Shown here piece by piece: positions 1 to 12,537 of a DNA stretch of 64,000 nt (positions are counted from its first letter, which is position 1; the number at the start of each line of letters is the position of its first letter). The position numbers were made by a program, and so were the translations under genes. Location: contig JAOLYB010000002.1 of NCBI GenBank assembly GCA_028343215.1, positions 62,001 to 126,000 of the forward strand. The letters run 5' to 3'. A model generated the notes under the pieces. It saw only the letters and a list, made by a program, of their open reading frames with translations. It was not told the origin of the DNA and made no database searches. The DNA comes from Candidatus Nitrosopelagicus sp. (GTDB taxonomy: Archaea > Thermoproteota > Nitrososphaeria > Nitrososphaerales > Nitrosopumilaceae).

Positions 1-434
1 TCTATTGAAATACCTACTTTTTCATTAACTTCATTAATTATGTGACAAACTTTATCAAAATCTTTGTCTGTTGGTTCTCTCCATGCTGCAACTAAACAAT
101 ATGAGTGTGCACCTGCTTTCTTTGCATCCATTGCTTGTCTAACTACTTCTTCTGCTGACATTAATTGATATTTGTCGATACCTGTATCAAAAAATGCAGA
201 TTGACTACAGAATGTACAATCTTCGCTGCAATAATTTTTTTTAATATTTGCTAATTGCTCAACATCTATTTTTGATCCTTGAAATGTTCTGGTAATCTCA
301 TTTGCTGCATCTGATAATTGGCTCAAAACTTTGTCTTCTACATTGAATAATTCATTTGTCAATTCTTCAGTCAAGCCTTGTTTCTTAAGTACTCTGTTTT
401 TACATTCTAGGATTAACTCTGTTTGGTTTTGCAT
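1..434 (-). CDS. bioB: Biotin synthase BioB, partial (N-terminal part; runs off the left edge)
   Basis: Minus-strand translation MQNQTELILECKNRVLKKQGLTEE...IKKNYCSEDCTFCSQSAFF... has the radical-SAM/BioB Cys motif; next to bioA/bioD. Confidence 0.92.
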   Translation of the reverse strand, partial: MQNQTELILECKNRVLKKQGLTEELTNELFNVEDKVLSQLSDAANEITRTFQGSKIDVEQLANIKKNYCSEDCTFCSQSAFFDTGIDKYQLMSAEEVVRQAMDAKKAGAHSYCLVAAWREPTDKDFDKVCHIINEVNEKVGISI

Positions 435-464
435 ATTCGAAATTAAAAAATTCACTAAATAAGC

Positions 465-492
465 GTTAACCTGTATAAAATCTATGGTTAAC
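465..492. promoter_or_regulatory. Candidate BirA-type biotin operator GTTAACC-N14-GGTTAAC
   Basis: Perfect inverted repeat gttaacc(465-471)...ggttaac(486-492) in the divergent bioB/bioA intergenic region, enclosing TATA-like tataaaat. Confidence 0.72.
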
Positions 493-513
493 CATTAATT
501 AGTCATAAAAAAT

Positions 514-3065
<2,552 letters not shown>

Positions 3066-3070
3066 TAGGT

Positions 3071-4468
3071 TTATTCAACAAATGCGTATCTTCTTTCCCC
3101 ACGCTTATCTGAGGAAATTTGTTCAACATGTTCTAAAATGAATTCTTTTTTTGCATTAAGTATTGATTGATCTGGTGTACGTTTATTCTCGTGTAGTTCT
3201 TCATAATCGGACAAACTCAATCTTTGTCGTTCTCCGATTTCTGTTTCTAAATTCATTTCTTTTACAATTTCTAAATGCTCTGGTTGTATTACTCCGCTGA
3301 ACACCATTGCACTACTGCCACTTCCGTATGATGCAAATCCAAAACGTTTTCCATCCAAGCTTACGCCTTTCTGGAACTCATATTCTAAACAGCTTCTAAA
3401 TCCTAGGTATAATGATGCTGTATAGAGATTTCCAATACTTTTTGATGCAATCAGTGAACTTGCAACTTTACTTTCGTAAATTTCTTGATATGTCTCTGTT
3501 TTTGCAAATCTCTTTGTAAATTCACTATCTTTTGCCATAAATTCTGAATCTGAAATAATTGATTCGATTGTTCCTCGTGGATCATTTGGTATTGGTTCTT
3601 CCATGCCAATTTCTGCAATCACTTCTTTCCATTTTGGTGTATTTCTTAACTCATGTCGAACCAAGTATGCAAGTGCTTTCTTTCCCATATTGCTATATGG
3701 TAAATGCATATTGAAATAATCAATATGATCGAGCATACTCTGACCTTCTTTCATTTCTATTAATCCTGTCTTGAGTGCTTTTCTCTTGTAATCATTTAGT
3801 GCATTTTTAACCTGAATTAGATATAGTAAGTTAGAATACTGACCGTGGACAATTGGTGTTTCTTTTCCAAATGGTCTGTAAAAGTCATATTCATTTTTAA
3901 TTGAGGTTGATGTTACTTTAGGATCAAATTCTAAAAGTCTTGGTGAATCATTTAACAACATTGCAATTGCTCCTCCCCCTTGTGTCATCTCTCCACTAGA
4001 ACCTAAATCATATTTTGCAATATCGGATACCACAACTAACGCATTTTTATCCTCGGATTCTCCTGCACGAATCCAGTTTGTATTATCATACAATGCATAA
4101 GAGCCACTCACACATGCAAATTTACATTCAATTCCTCCGCAGTGTTGGAATGAACCTGCTCCGTAAACTTGTTCTAACATTCCAATAACATACGAATTCA
4201 TTGCTTTAGATTCGTCAAAAGATGATTCGGTTGCAACATACAACCTTCCAATTTCTTCTGGCGATAATTTATTTTTCTGCATAATTTTTAAACATGCATT
4301 TGCAGCTAAACATGCTGGATCTTGATTGGCATCTACAATTGCCATCTTTGAAACTCCTAATCCTTTAACTAATTTTTGAGGATCAAGACCTCTTGCTTCT
4401 GCAAAGTCTCCTGCATCCATGAATAATCGTGGAATGTAAATCGAAATATCGTCAATTCCTGCTGCCAT
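3071..4468 (-). CDS. Hydroxymethylglutaryl-CoA synthase
   Basis: MAAGIDDISIYIPRLFMDAGDFAEARG...; thiolase-fold HMGCS with HCGGIECKFACVSG region. Confidence 0.88.
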   Translation of the reverse strand: MAAGIDDISIYIPRLFMDAGDFAEARGLDPQKLVKGLGVSKMAIVDANQDPACLAANACLKIMQKNKLSPEEIGRLYVATESSFDESKAMNSYVIGMLEQVYGAGSFQHCGGIECKFACVSGSYALYDNTNWIRAGESEDKNALVVVSDIAKYDLGSSGEMTQGGGAIAMLLNDSPRLLEFDPKVTSTSIKNEYDFYRPFGKETPIVHGQYSNLLYLIQVKNALNDYKRKALKTGLIEMKEGQSMLDHIDYFNMHLPYSNMGKKALAYLVRHELRNTPKWKEVIAEIGMEEPIPNDPRGTIESIISDSEFMAKDSEFTKRFAKTETYQEIYESKVASSLIASKSIGNLYTASLYLGFRSCLEYEFQKGVSLDGKRFGFASYGSGSSAMVFSGVIQPEHLEIVKEMNLETEIGERQRLSLSDYEELHENKRTPDQSILNAKKEFILEHVEQISSDKRGERRYAFVE

Positions 4469-4569
4469 TAGCTATGCCTCATGATGTGGGTATATAAGAT
4501 TTCTAGAGTAAATATGATTTACGTAGTGATGAATTTTGTGGCGATCTTATTCATAATATTTGAAATTTT

Positions 4570-5379
4570 CTAATTTTCAAGCATAGAATTAAAAACTCTT
4601 TCAAATACTTCGTATGGCTGTGCGCCAGATAATGTTTGTACTTGTTGACTATTCGAGGAAATTACATAAAATGCAGGAGTTCCTGTTATTCCCAATCTCT
4701 GTGCATCCGCATTGCTTGCGGAAATTTTTTGGGTATATCGTTCATCTATATTACATTCTACAAACGCATCCAGGTCCAATTCAATTGCCTCTGCAAACCT
4801 CAAAAGATTTTCACTACTTGCCCATCCATTATTTTCTCCATTCCAATTACTAAACAATATGTTGTGATATTCCCAGAATTTACCTTGTTCTGAAGCACAA
4901 TGTGCTGCATGAGCTGCAATTACTGAATCTTGACCAATAATTGTATAATCTTTAAAGATAACATTCACTTTTCCAGTCATTACATATTTATCGAAAATTT
5001 TATGTTCTGTATTCTGAAAGTGTACGTTACAAAAATGACACTGATAATCTCCAAATTCAATTACTGTGATGTCTGCATTTGGGTTTCCTAGTATTGGGGA
5101 ACCATTTTCAAAAAATGTATCCATTGTAATTTGTACCGGATCTACTCGTTCTTCGGATAATTGTTTTTCTATCAATGGTGATGATGATCCTGTTAAATCT
5201 CCGACTCCAAAAACTACTATTGCAATACATATTCCGGAAATTATTGCACCAATTGTTAAAGACGGCAGATGTAATGTTTGTTTTTTACTATCTTTTGTAG
5301 TGTTATTTTTTTCTGAAATTGTATAATCTTTACCCTCTATAGAAAATGTAAAATCTTTGTTTGAATCTTTTGCATCCAC
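4570..5379 (-). CDS. DsbA-like thioredoxin-fold protein with N-terminal TM anchor
   Basis: EFGDYQCHFCNVHF active-site-like motif, GITGTPAFYV cis-Pro loop, N-terminal hydrophobic helix. Confidence 0.88.
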   Translation of the reverse strand: MDAKDSNKDFTFSIEGKDYTISEKNNTTKDSKKQTLHLPSLTIGAIISGICIAIVVFGVGDLTGSSSPLIEKQLSEERVDPVQITMDTFFENGSPILGNPNADITVIEFGDYQCHFCNVHFQNTEHKIFDKYVMTGKVNVIFKDYTIIGQDSVIAAHAAHCASEQGKFWEYHNILFSNWNGENNGWASSENLLRFAEAIELDLDAFVECNIDERYTQKISASNADAQRLGITGTPAFYVISSNSQQVQTLSGAQPYEVFERVFNSMLEN

Positions 5380-5451
5380 AAAAAAATGACCAAATCATGT
5401 GATTTAATCCTTCCATTAATTATAAAAGACTGGATTCTCTAACAAATATAG

Positions 5452-6501
5452 ATGAAGAAAGTCTTTGTCAATGGTTATGGTTCAATTGGTAGTCGTATAA
5501 TCCAATTTATCAAAGATGATCCTGAAATTGAATTGGTGGGCGTTGGAAAATATTCTCCAGATTCAAAGGTAAACGAAGCTATAGAAAAAGGGTTTAAGGT
5601 ATACGTTCCTGAAAAAAATCAAAATGCATTTTCTGATTTCACTATAACTGGAAATATAGAATCTGCCTTAGATGAGTCAGATCTTGTAATTGATGCATCT
5701 CCTGGAGGGATTGGTTTTAAAAATAAAAAATTATTTTATGAACCTCGAAATATATCCTCAATTTATCAAGGTGGAGAAAGTGTAGATGGTGAAAATGCAG
5801 TTTCAGATTTATTATTTAATTCAAAAGTGAACTATGCTGATGCGATTGGAAAAAAACATGTTATGCAAGGTAGCTGTAATGTTACTGGAATGGGTCGAAT
5901 TTTAGAACCTTTACGAAAAAATTTTGGAAATTCAATTAAACGATTCGACGTCACGTTGGTAAGAAGATGGGCCGATATTGAACAAACAGATGAAACTGTA
6001 CCTGATACAATTGAATTAACTCAAAGTCCACATCATGGAGATGATGTAAAATCATATTTTGGGAAAGATGCGCCTTTGTTCGTTCGCGCAATTAAAGTTC
6101 CCACCAGACAAATGCATTTGCACATGATGGATATACGGTTTAAAGAAAATGCCCCATCGGTTGATGAGATACATGATGTATTCAAAAATGAGTATGGAGT
6201 TGCAACATTGTGGAATGCAAAAGGAACTAAAGATATAAGGGATTTTGCAGAAAAATTAAATTTTAGTTTTAAAGATACGAACATGATTCACATACACGCT
6301 AACATGACACAAAAAATTGACGATACAATTCAAATGATGTATTCTGATGATCAAACAGGGATTGTAATACCTGAAAACCACATGTTATTGCAAGCGATGT
6401 TGTTTCAAAAATCACATGATGATGCTGTTAAACATACTGAAAAATTATTTAACATGTCTGAGAAAAAAAAATTACTAGAATCTAATTTTAGTAAAGAATA
6501 A
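5452..6501 (+). CDS. gap: Archaeal type II glyceraldehyde-3-phosphate dehydrogenase
   Basis: MKKVFVNGYGSIGSRI Rossmann motif, GSCNVTGMGR catalytic Cys region. Confidence 0.88.
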   Translation: MKKVFVNGYGSIGSRIIQFIKDDPEIELVGVGKYSPDSKVNEAIEKGFKVYVPEKNQNAFSDFTITGNIESALDESDLVIDASPGGIGFKNKKLFYEPRNISSIYQGGESVDGENAVSDLLFNSKVNYADAIGKKHVMQGSCNVTGMGRILEPLRKNFGNSIKRFDVTLVRRWADIEQTDETVPDTIELTQSPHHGDDVKSYFGKDAPLFVRAIKVPTRQMHLHMMDIRFKENAPSVDEIHDVFKNEYGVATLWNAKGTKDIRDFAEKLNFSFKDTNMIHIHANMTQKIDDTIQMMYSDDQTGIVIPENHMLLQAMLFQKSHDDAVKHTEKLFNMSEKKKLLESNFSKE

Positions 6502-7746
6502 TCATTTGATTTTCTCTATTCTAATTTTATCTGGTTTATTTTTTGAAACTTTCTCTATCATTATTCTTAAGGTGCCTATCTCAATTTTATCTCCTTCTTT
6601 TGGTATATCTCGCAATTTCTCATGTAAGAGTCCATTTAGTCGGGAATAGTCATCACCTTCAGGTATGTCGGTTTTGAAAATTTCATTAATTTTATCTATC
6701 TCAATATCTCCGTTAGTTAAAATTGCATCATTCCCTTCACTTTGGAATACTTGTTGCACTGTATCTTTTTCATCATGAATTTCACCTACAATTTCTTCAA
6801 GTAAATCTTCTAGTGTGACACATCCTTCTACTCCTCCAAATTCATCTACGACTATTGCCATGTGTGTCTGCCTTCCTTGCATTTCTTTTAATAAATCACT
6901 AACACGTTTTTCTTGTGATACAAAAATTGGTTCTCTCATTATACTTTCAAGCGATACCACTTTTTCATTTTGTTCTAATGATTTCAAAACATCTCTAACA
7001 TGTACAATTCCTATAATGTTATCACTGTTTTCTGAATATACTGGAATTCTTGAAAAACCACTATTGTTAATTTCAGGTAATGCTTCAAACAATATTTTTT
7101 TAGAATTTAGTATGAACATTTTTGTTCGTGGTGTCATGACTGAACGAATTACTATGTCATCAAAATTTAGTGCTCCGTGAACTAGTTCACTCTCTTGTTT
7201 TTCTATAGCTTTATCTTTTAATCCCTGATCAATTACTCCTTTAATTTCGTCTTCTGTTAACCCTGGTGGATTGTCACTACTTCCCGTTAAACTGATAATT
7301 CCTTTGGTTATTGCTTCTAAAATTCTAACTACTGGGTAAAACGCATAACTGAATACCAATAATACTCTACTATATCTCGCTGCAATTTTTGCGGCATTTG
7401 CATTACAATACGTCTTTGGTGTTATTTCTCCAAAAACTAGTATGAGGAATGTCATAATTCCAATCACTATTGCTAAACCATCGTTTCCAAATATTTTGAG
7501 TGCAATGTCTGTTGCAATTGCAGTTGATGCGACATTTACTAAATTATTTCCTAGATTAACGCTGGCCATCATACGGCTAGGATTTGTTTTTAATTTTAGA
7601 AGCGTTGTTGAGCCTTTCACTTTATCCTTTACCATTTGTTCAATTTTTGAAATTCTAACTCCGACTAGAGCGACTTCTAGTCCACTAAAAAAACCAGAAA
7701 GTCCAATCAAAACTACCAGTAATGGTATCTCAAACTCTAATTGCAA
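6502..7746 (-). CDS. CorC/HlyC-type membrane protein (DUF21 + CBS pair + transporter-associated domain)
   Basis: N-terminal TM region, VMTPRTKMF, VVDEFGGVEGCVTLEDLLEEIVGEI. Confidence 0.92.
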   Translation of the reverse strand: MQLEFEIPLLVVLIGLSGFFSGLEVALVGVRISKIEQMVKDKVKGSTTLLKLKTNPSRMMASVNLGNNLVNVASTAIATDIALKIFGNDGLAIVIGIMTFLILVFGEITPKTYCNANAAKIAARYSRVLLVFSYAFYPVVRILEAITKGIISLTGSSDNPPGLTEDEIKGVIDQGLKDKAIEKQESELVHGALNFDDIVIRSVMTPRTKMFILNSKKILFEALPEINNSGFSRIPVYSENSDNIIGIVHVRDVLKSLEQNEKVVSLESIMREPIFVSQEKRVSDLLKEMQGRQTHMAIVVDEFGGVEGCVTLEDLLEEIVGEIHDEKDTVQQVFQSEGNDAILTNGDIEIDKINEIFKTDIPEGDDYSRLNGLLHEKLRDIPKEGDKIEIGTLRIMIEKVSKNKPDKIRIEKIK

Positions 7747-7892
7747 TTGACAACCTCTAATGATTTTATTTTATTAAAATGAACCCTATTCGTCATATAT
7801 TGTAGTTACACCACATTTCAGATTAATCTAGTTAGATGTGGTTTGTATTAAAGCCTTGAGATTAATTAAAATTGATTTTCTATAATCTGAGC

Positions 7893-9236
7893 CTAAATTT
7901 TTGGAGGTCTAGCAAATCTGTTTTCAGGATCATTATGATAATCAATTGGAAGTAGTGGTTCCTTTTGACGTCCTGTTAAAATTCCTACAACTTTATCATC
8001 TTTTTTAATAATTTCTTTGTCTCTTAATTTTTTTATTCCTGCAACAGATGCACCTGATGCCATTTCACAATCAAATCCGTTTAATCCTACTACAGACATT
8101 CCATCAAGCATTTCTTTATCTGTAACTTCTTCTACAATTCCATCTGTAAAATCTAATGCGCGTAATCCTTTTGCAATGTTTGAAGGTTTTCCAATTTGTA
8201 TGGCTGTTGCTTTAGTTTTTGGTTTAAGATCTTCATTATCATTCATTTTATTATAAAATCTTTCAATCAGTTCAAAATTTGGCGCTCCGTCATTCCATCG
8301 TAATTTTTCTTCATCAAAAATACCATTAAATAATTGATACAGTGTATTTGCACCTTTTGCATTGATCACTGCAATACGTGGAATTTTTTTAATCCATCCC
8401 CATTCGTATAATTCCATCAAACTCTTTCCACAACTGGATGTATTTCCTAATGCCCCTCCTGGATAAACAAGCCAGTCTGGTACTTCCCAGTTTAATGCTT
8501 CAAGTGCCCTATATGGAATTGTTTTTTGTCCTTCTATTCTAAATGGATTTACGGAATTCACAGTATAACTTCCTGGTTCTTCTGCGGCCTTCAAAGATTT
8601 TGTAAATGCATCATCAAAATTTCCATTAACTTTTACCATCTGTGTTCCAAATTGATATGCTTGACTTAATTTTCCAGGAGCTATTTGTCCGTCTGGAATG
8701 TATACGTCACATTCCATATTTTCATTTGCGGCAAACATTCCTGCTGATGCAGATGTGTTTCCAGTTGATGCACAAATAATTTTTTTAGCGTTCATCATTT
8801 TTCCATGAGTGACTGCTGCTGACATACCATTATCCTTGAAAGAACCACTTGGATTGTATCCTTCTGGCTGGAATACTACATTTTCATTATTGATTCCAAC
8901 AAAATCTGCAACCTTGCTCATGTGATATGGTTTTGACTGTCTTCCTTCTGCGCCATCTAGTGAGACCAAATGTTTTGAACATTGTTCGATATCTTCTGTT
9001 TCAATTTCACAAAAATTTAATAATTCTCTAAATCTCCACACTCCGCTTTCATTGTAGATACTTCCTTCTGGGTTTCGTCTTTCATAAAATACGTCTTTCA
9101 AATTTGGATTTGGTTTATTTTCATATTTTACATCAAGTAGAAAGTCACAAGAATCGCATTTTATGGCAAGTGATCTTATTGGGTATATTTTTCCACATTT
9201 TGGATTAATACATACAAGTTTTGCTTGCTGTTGCAT
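7893..9236 (-). CDS. thrC: Threonine synthase
   Basis: PLP fold-type II: EGYNPSGSFKDNGMSAAV, CASTGNTSASAGMFAA; N-terminal zinc-ribbon Cys. Confidence 0.92.
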   Translation of the reverse strand: MQQQAKLVCINPKCGKIYPIRSLAIKCDSCDFLLDVKYENKPNPNLKDVFYERRNPEGSIYNESGVWRFRELLNFCEIETEDIEQCSKHLVSLDGAEGRQSKPYHMSKVADFVGINNENVVFQPEGYNPSGSFKDNGMSAAVTHGKMMNAKKIICASTGNTSASAGMFAANENMECDVYIPDGQIAPGKLSQAYQFGTQMVKVNGNFDDAFTKSLKAAEEPGSYTVNSVNPFRIEGQKTIPYRALEALNWEVPDWLVYPGGALGNTSSCGKSLMELYEWGWIKKIPRIAVINAKGANTLYQLFNGIFDEEKLRWNDGAPNFELIERFYNKMNDNEDLKPKTKATAIQIGKPSNIAKGLRALDFTDGIVEEVTDKEMLDGMSVVGLNGFDCEMASGASVAGIKKLRDKEIIKKDDKVVGILTGRQKEPLLPIDYHNDPENRFARPPKI

Positions 9237-9308
9237 GATTCTAACACAATTTTGCTACTAATTTAAAGGCTGGATTGATAATCTTTACCTCATATTTTCA
9301 TAATATTC

Positions 9309-9343
9309 ACTAAGTAAAGATTTACAACTAATTTTTACTTAGT
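9309..9343. promoter_or_regulatory. 10-bp inverted repeat ACTAAGTAAA-N15-TTTACTTAGT ahead of the 9350 gene
   Basis: Direct reading: actaagtaaa 9309-9318, tttacttagt 9334-9343. Confidence 0.5.
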
Positions 9344-9349
9344 TTCTTT

Positions 9350-9727
9350 ATGGTTGTAGTTGATGAATATTTTCATGATCTAATGAAGAAAATTTTAAAC
9401 AGTTATGATGTAATAAAAAATCTAGACGACTCTAAAGAAGATTTTTTTGTATTAGATGTGGAATTGACTAAAATCAATGGATTGTTACGCGTGTTAGTCC
9501 GAAAATTGGAAGAATTTTCTGACAAAAATATTGAATTTTCAAAATTGAATAAAAAAATACAAAACTATTTTGAAAATTACTATTTTGTTGGTGAACTTGA
9601 AAAAATTAAAGAGGTATATTCAGAAGATCCATTACGTGTCAAACATATTAGAAATTCTATCATACATTCACTTCAAGATGATAAAATGATTTTTAGAATT
9701 TATGACATTGCAAAAGATTTGAAGTGA
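9350..9727 (+). CDS. Hypothetical protein
   Basis: 125-aa charged ORF with ATG. Confidence 0.65.
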   Translation: MVVVDEYFHDLMKKILNSYDVIKNLDDSKEDFFVLDVELTKINGLLRVLVRKLEEFSDKNIEFSKLNKKIQNYFENYYFVGELEKIKEVYSEDPLRVKHIRNSIIHSLQDDKMIFRIYDIAKDLK

Positions 9728-10039
9728 TTATTTTTTCTTTTTTAAAATTTTAGAATCTTTATCTTTTAGTTGTTTGTCCACTTCTGATTTTTTATCCTCG
9801 ACAGCTTTGAAAACTTCTTGTATGAGTCCGTCCAAATGTCCATCTGAAACATCGGGAGATACGGATTCTGCAATATTATTAATTGCAGCGGAAATTTCTG
9901 AACTCACCTGTTCAAAACTTTCAGGATCTTCCGCAGCTGTTGCATATAATGCCTTTAAGTTATCAACCTGATTTAATACTTGATCAGTTAAAGTTAATTT
10001 ATAATCTGCGCCATCTACTGAAATATCCTTTGTTATCAT
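9728..10039 (-). CDS. Hypothetical protein
   Basis: 103-aa ORF, acidic with Lys-rich C-terminus. Confidence 0.65.
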   Translation of the reverse strand: MITKDISVDGADYKLTLTDQVLNQVDNLKALYATAAEDPESFEQVSSEISAAINNIAESVSPDVSDGHLDGLIQEVFKAVEDKKSEVDKQLKDKDSKILKKKK

Positions 10040-10079
10040 AAAATTTGTTCGAAAAGTAGGTTCTTAAAGTTTCTGACTA

Positions 10080-10445
10080 TTAGAATACTATCATATCCAG
10101 TGCATGTGCATCACTAATCAGAGTGGTATGCCTTGAATTTACAACATATCCATTCTTAATTTCTTTTGTAGGAACCCATCTGTTTGTCGAGGTATAGTGT
10201 CTATCTTTGACTAGTCTTTTCTCTACTTCTTCTATATCTAATTCGCCTTCTTCGATTTTTTGTGTTTTAAGATGCTTAATTGTTATTATGACTTTGGTCA
10301 CCTTTACCCTATCTCCAAATTTCCATTGCAAAGGTGTTGTTTCATCAGATACTTCGATTACTTTTATTTTCATTTCTTTATCGCCTAGAACATTTTTACT
10401 AATTAGCATACGTTCGTCAATAAAATCTGAGAAGCTCATACACAA
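10080..10445 (-). CDS. Hypothetical protein
   Basis: 121-aa ORF; start may be internal (MSFSDFIDE). Confidence 0.6.
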   Translation of the reverse strand: MCMSFSDFIDERMLISKNVLGDKEMKIKVIEVSDETTPLQWKFGDRVKVTKVIITIKHLKTQKIEEGELDIEEVEKRLVKDRHYTSTNRWVPTKEIKNGYVVNSRHTTLISDAHALDMIVF

Positions 10446-10495
10446 TTCAATAATTTGTCATTAATAAATAAAGACAAATTTTTTTCCACATAGTG

Positions 10496-11053
10496 CTAAT
10501 TGGCTTTGGAACCTGTTTTTCGATGTTTAGATATGAATGGCATTTTGTAATCTTTCAAGTCCATTTTTTTCTTTTCCCCTTGAATTAAGGCATATGTGTC
10601 ACCATCATATTTGCATACAATGTCTGTAGGATTCTTTTTTTCATTCCATACTTTGTAAAATTCTCTTAATTCTCTCTTTTCGTATTTACCTGTTCCAATC
10701 CTTTTTTTTGATAGAAATTTAAATGCAAGAATTACCTTTCTAGTTTTATACACTGTGAAATTATTTGTCCAACTTAGACATCGAATTATCTGATCAAATG
10801 GAACCATTAATGTAGTTCCTGTTCCAGATTTTGCTTCGATCGTGAATATCACGCTATCTTCATTATTGACACATAAAATATCAGGTAATGCTACACTTGG
10901 GGATCCTAACCTAAACGCTTTCCATCTTTCCAGTTTATTGAATCGTTTTACTAGTGTATCTTCCCAATTATATCCCCTCTGTCTTCTCGTCTGTGCAATT
11001 TTTTTAAAATTAAGCGATTTTGTTTTATTTTCAATTTTTAAATTAGATCTCAT
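10496..11053 (-). CDS. Hjc-like Holliday junction resolvase / archaeal endonuclease-fold protein
   Basis: RGYNWEDTLVKRF...GSPSVALPDILCVNNEDSVIFTIEAKSG: E...PD...EAK nuclease motif. Confidence 0.72.
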   Translation of the reverse strand: MRSNLKIENKTKSLNFKKIAQTRRQRGYNWEDTLVKRFNKLERWKAFRLGSPSVALPDILCVNNEDSVIFTIEAKSGTGTTLMVPFDQIIRCLSWTNNFTVYKTRKVILAFKFLSKKRIGTGKYEKRELREFYKVWNEKKNPTDIVCKYDGDTYALIQGEKKKMDLKDYKMPFISKHRKTGSKAN

Positions 11054-11110
11054 AAATTACATTCGTTTTATTGAATATAGTAATACAGGTTATTCCGTAA
11101 TGACCAATTG

Positions 11111-11434
11111 CTAATTGTTTTCAACAATAAATGAATAATTTGGTTTAGAATTAAAAGATACATTCATTCTAACCGATTGACCTATTTTGGGTGTTGATTT
11201 AGTTGATATGTCTCCCAAAACACGTATGCCCTCATCAATCTCAATTAATCCAAAATATGTGGATTCTTTTTTTGAAAATTCCAATATTTTACCACGATTT
11301 CTAGACTCTTTCCAACTTGTTTTGTCATAACAAATGTGACATATTTCTTTCGGCGGCCATATTGTATTATTACAATTCTCACAATGACATATTTGAAATA
11401 CTCCTTTTTCTAATTGTTCTTCAAAAAATGTCAA
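11111..11434 (-). CDS. DUF35 OB-fold/rubredoxin-like zinc-ribbon protein
   Basis: CHCENCNNTIWPPKEICHIC; overlaps the thiolase gene. Confidence 0.85.
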   Translation of the reverse strand: MTFFEEQLEKGVFQICHCENCNNTIWPPKEICHICYDKTSWKESRNRGKILEFSKKESTYFGLIEIDEGIRVLGDISTKSTPKIGQSVRMNVSFNSKPNYSFIVENN

Positions 11435-12537
11435 TTTTTTAATACCATAATTGAACTTGATGTTCCTGCTGCAGACATGTTGTGAATTAACCCTGTTTCT
11501 GGATTAGAGATTTGACGCTTATCCGATTTTCCTTGAAGCTGATTTATAATTTCTATTGTTTGCGATATGCCTGTAGCTCCTAATGGATGTCCGGCTCCAA
11601 TTAATCCTCCTCGAGGATTTACCATTCTATTTTCAGTATTGAATAAATTTCTAACAAATTCTCCACTTTTTTCATTAGATGTTATTCCTAATTCTGATAA
11701 TGCCATTAACTCGCAAACAGAAAAAGCATCGTGCACTTCAACAACATCTATGTTTTTTGATTCAATTTTTGCCATTTTATATGCTGAATTCGCAGCTATT
11801 CTTGTACTTTCAATTTCATCAAGAATATTTTTTGTAAAACTCGCCGATGTAGTTTTTTGTCCAATTCCTGTAATCCAGATCGGTTGATCAGAATATGTTT
11901 TAGCTTTTTCTTCGGATGCCAATAAAACTGATGAACTTCCTGAACATGAACGTGAACAATCTAAAATTCTGAGATCATCCGTAATTTGTTTGGAATTCAT
12001 TACTTCAGATATAGTCCTAGGCTCGTTACTGTATGCGAGTGGATTATCCATGGCTTGTTTGTGATTTTTAGCAGAAACTATGGCTAATTCCTCTTCAGTT
12101 GTATTGAATTTTCTTTTATGAGATTTAGTGAGCATTGAGCCCCAATAGATTGGATGTTCTAGGGAACCTCTAGATTTATCCCATTCTAAAACCTGTCCTG
12201 GATTGGTTGAAGACTCAACCCCTGAAACTAGTACTAAATCGGATAATCCTGAAGAAATGTATGCGTATGCAGAAATAATGGCGTTTGTACCTGAACTACA
12301 AAGATTTTCAATTGAATGTGAAATTTTAGGTCGTATGCCCATTGTTTCAGATAAAATTGCACCAAGATATTTTGAATTATTATTTGTAGAGACGAGAACC
12401 CCTTCAATATTATTTGAATCAGAATTATTTACAGATTGAATGCAACTACTAGCTGATTCAAAAAGTAATTTTTCAACATCATGGTTATCTTTTGAAAATT
12501 TTGTTTGTCCCGTACCCACTATTGCAACTTTATTCAT
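11431..12537 (-). CDS. Thiolase / acetyl-CoA acetyltransferase-like protein
   Basis: MNKVAIVGTGQTKFS, VEVHDAFSVCELMALSELG, NPRGGLIGAGHPLGATGISQ. Confidence 0.88.
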   Translation of the reverse strand: MNKVAIVGTGQTKFSKDNHDVEKLLFESASSCIQSVNNSDSNNIEGVLVSTNNNSKYLGAILSETMGIRPKISHSIENLCSSGTNAIISAYAYISSGLSDLVLVSGVESSTNPGQVLEWDKSRGSLEHPIYWGSMLTKSHKRKFNTTEEELAIVSAKNHKQAMDNPLAYSNEPRTISEVMNSKQITDDLRILDCSRSCSGSSSVLLASEEKAKTYSDQPIWITGIGQKTTSASFTKNILDEIESTRIAANSAYKMAKIESKNIDVVEVHDAFSVCELMALSELGITSNEKSGEFVRNLFNTENRMVNPRGGLIGAGHPLGATGISQTIEIINQLQGKSDKRQISNPETGLIHNMSAAGTSSSIMVLKN

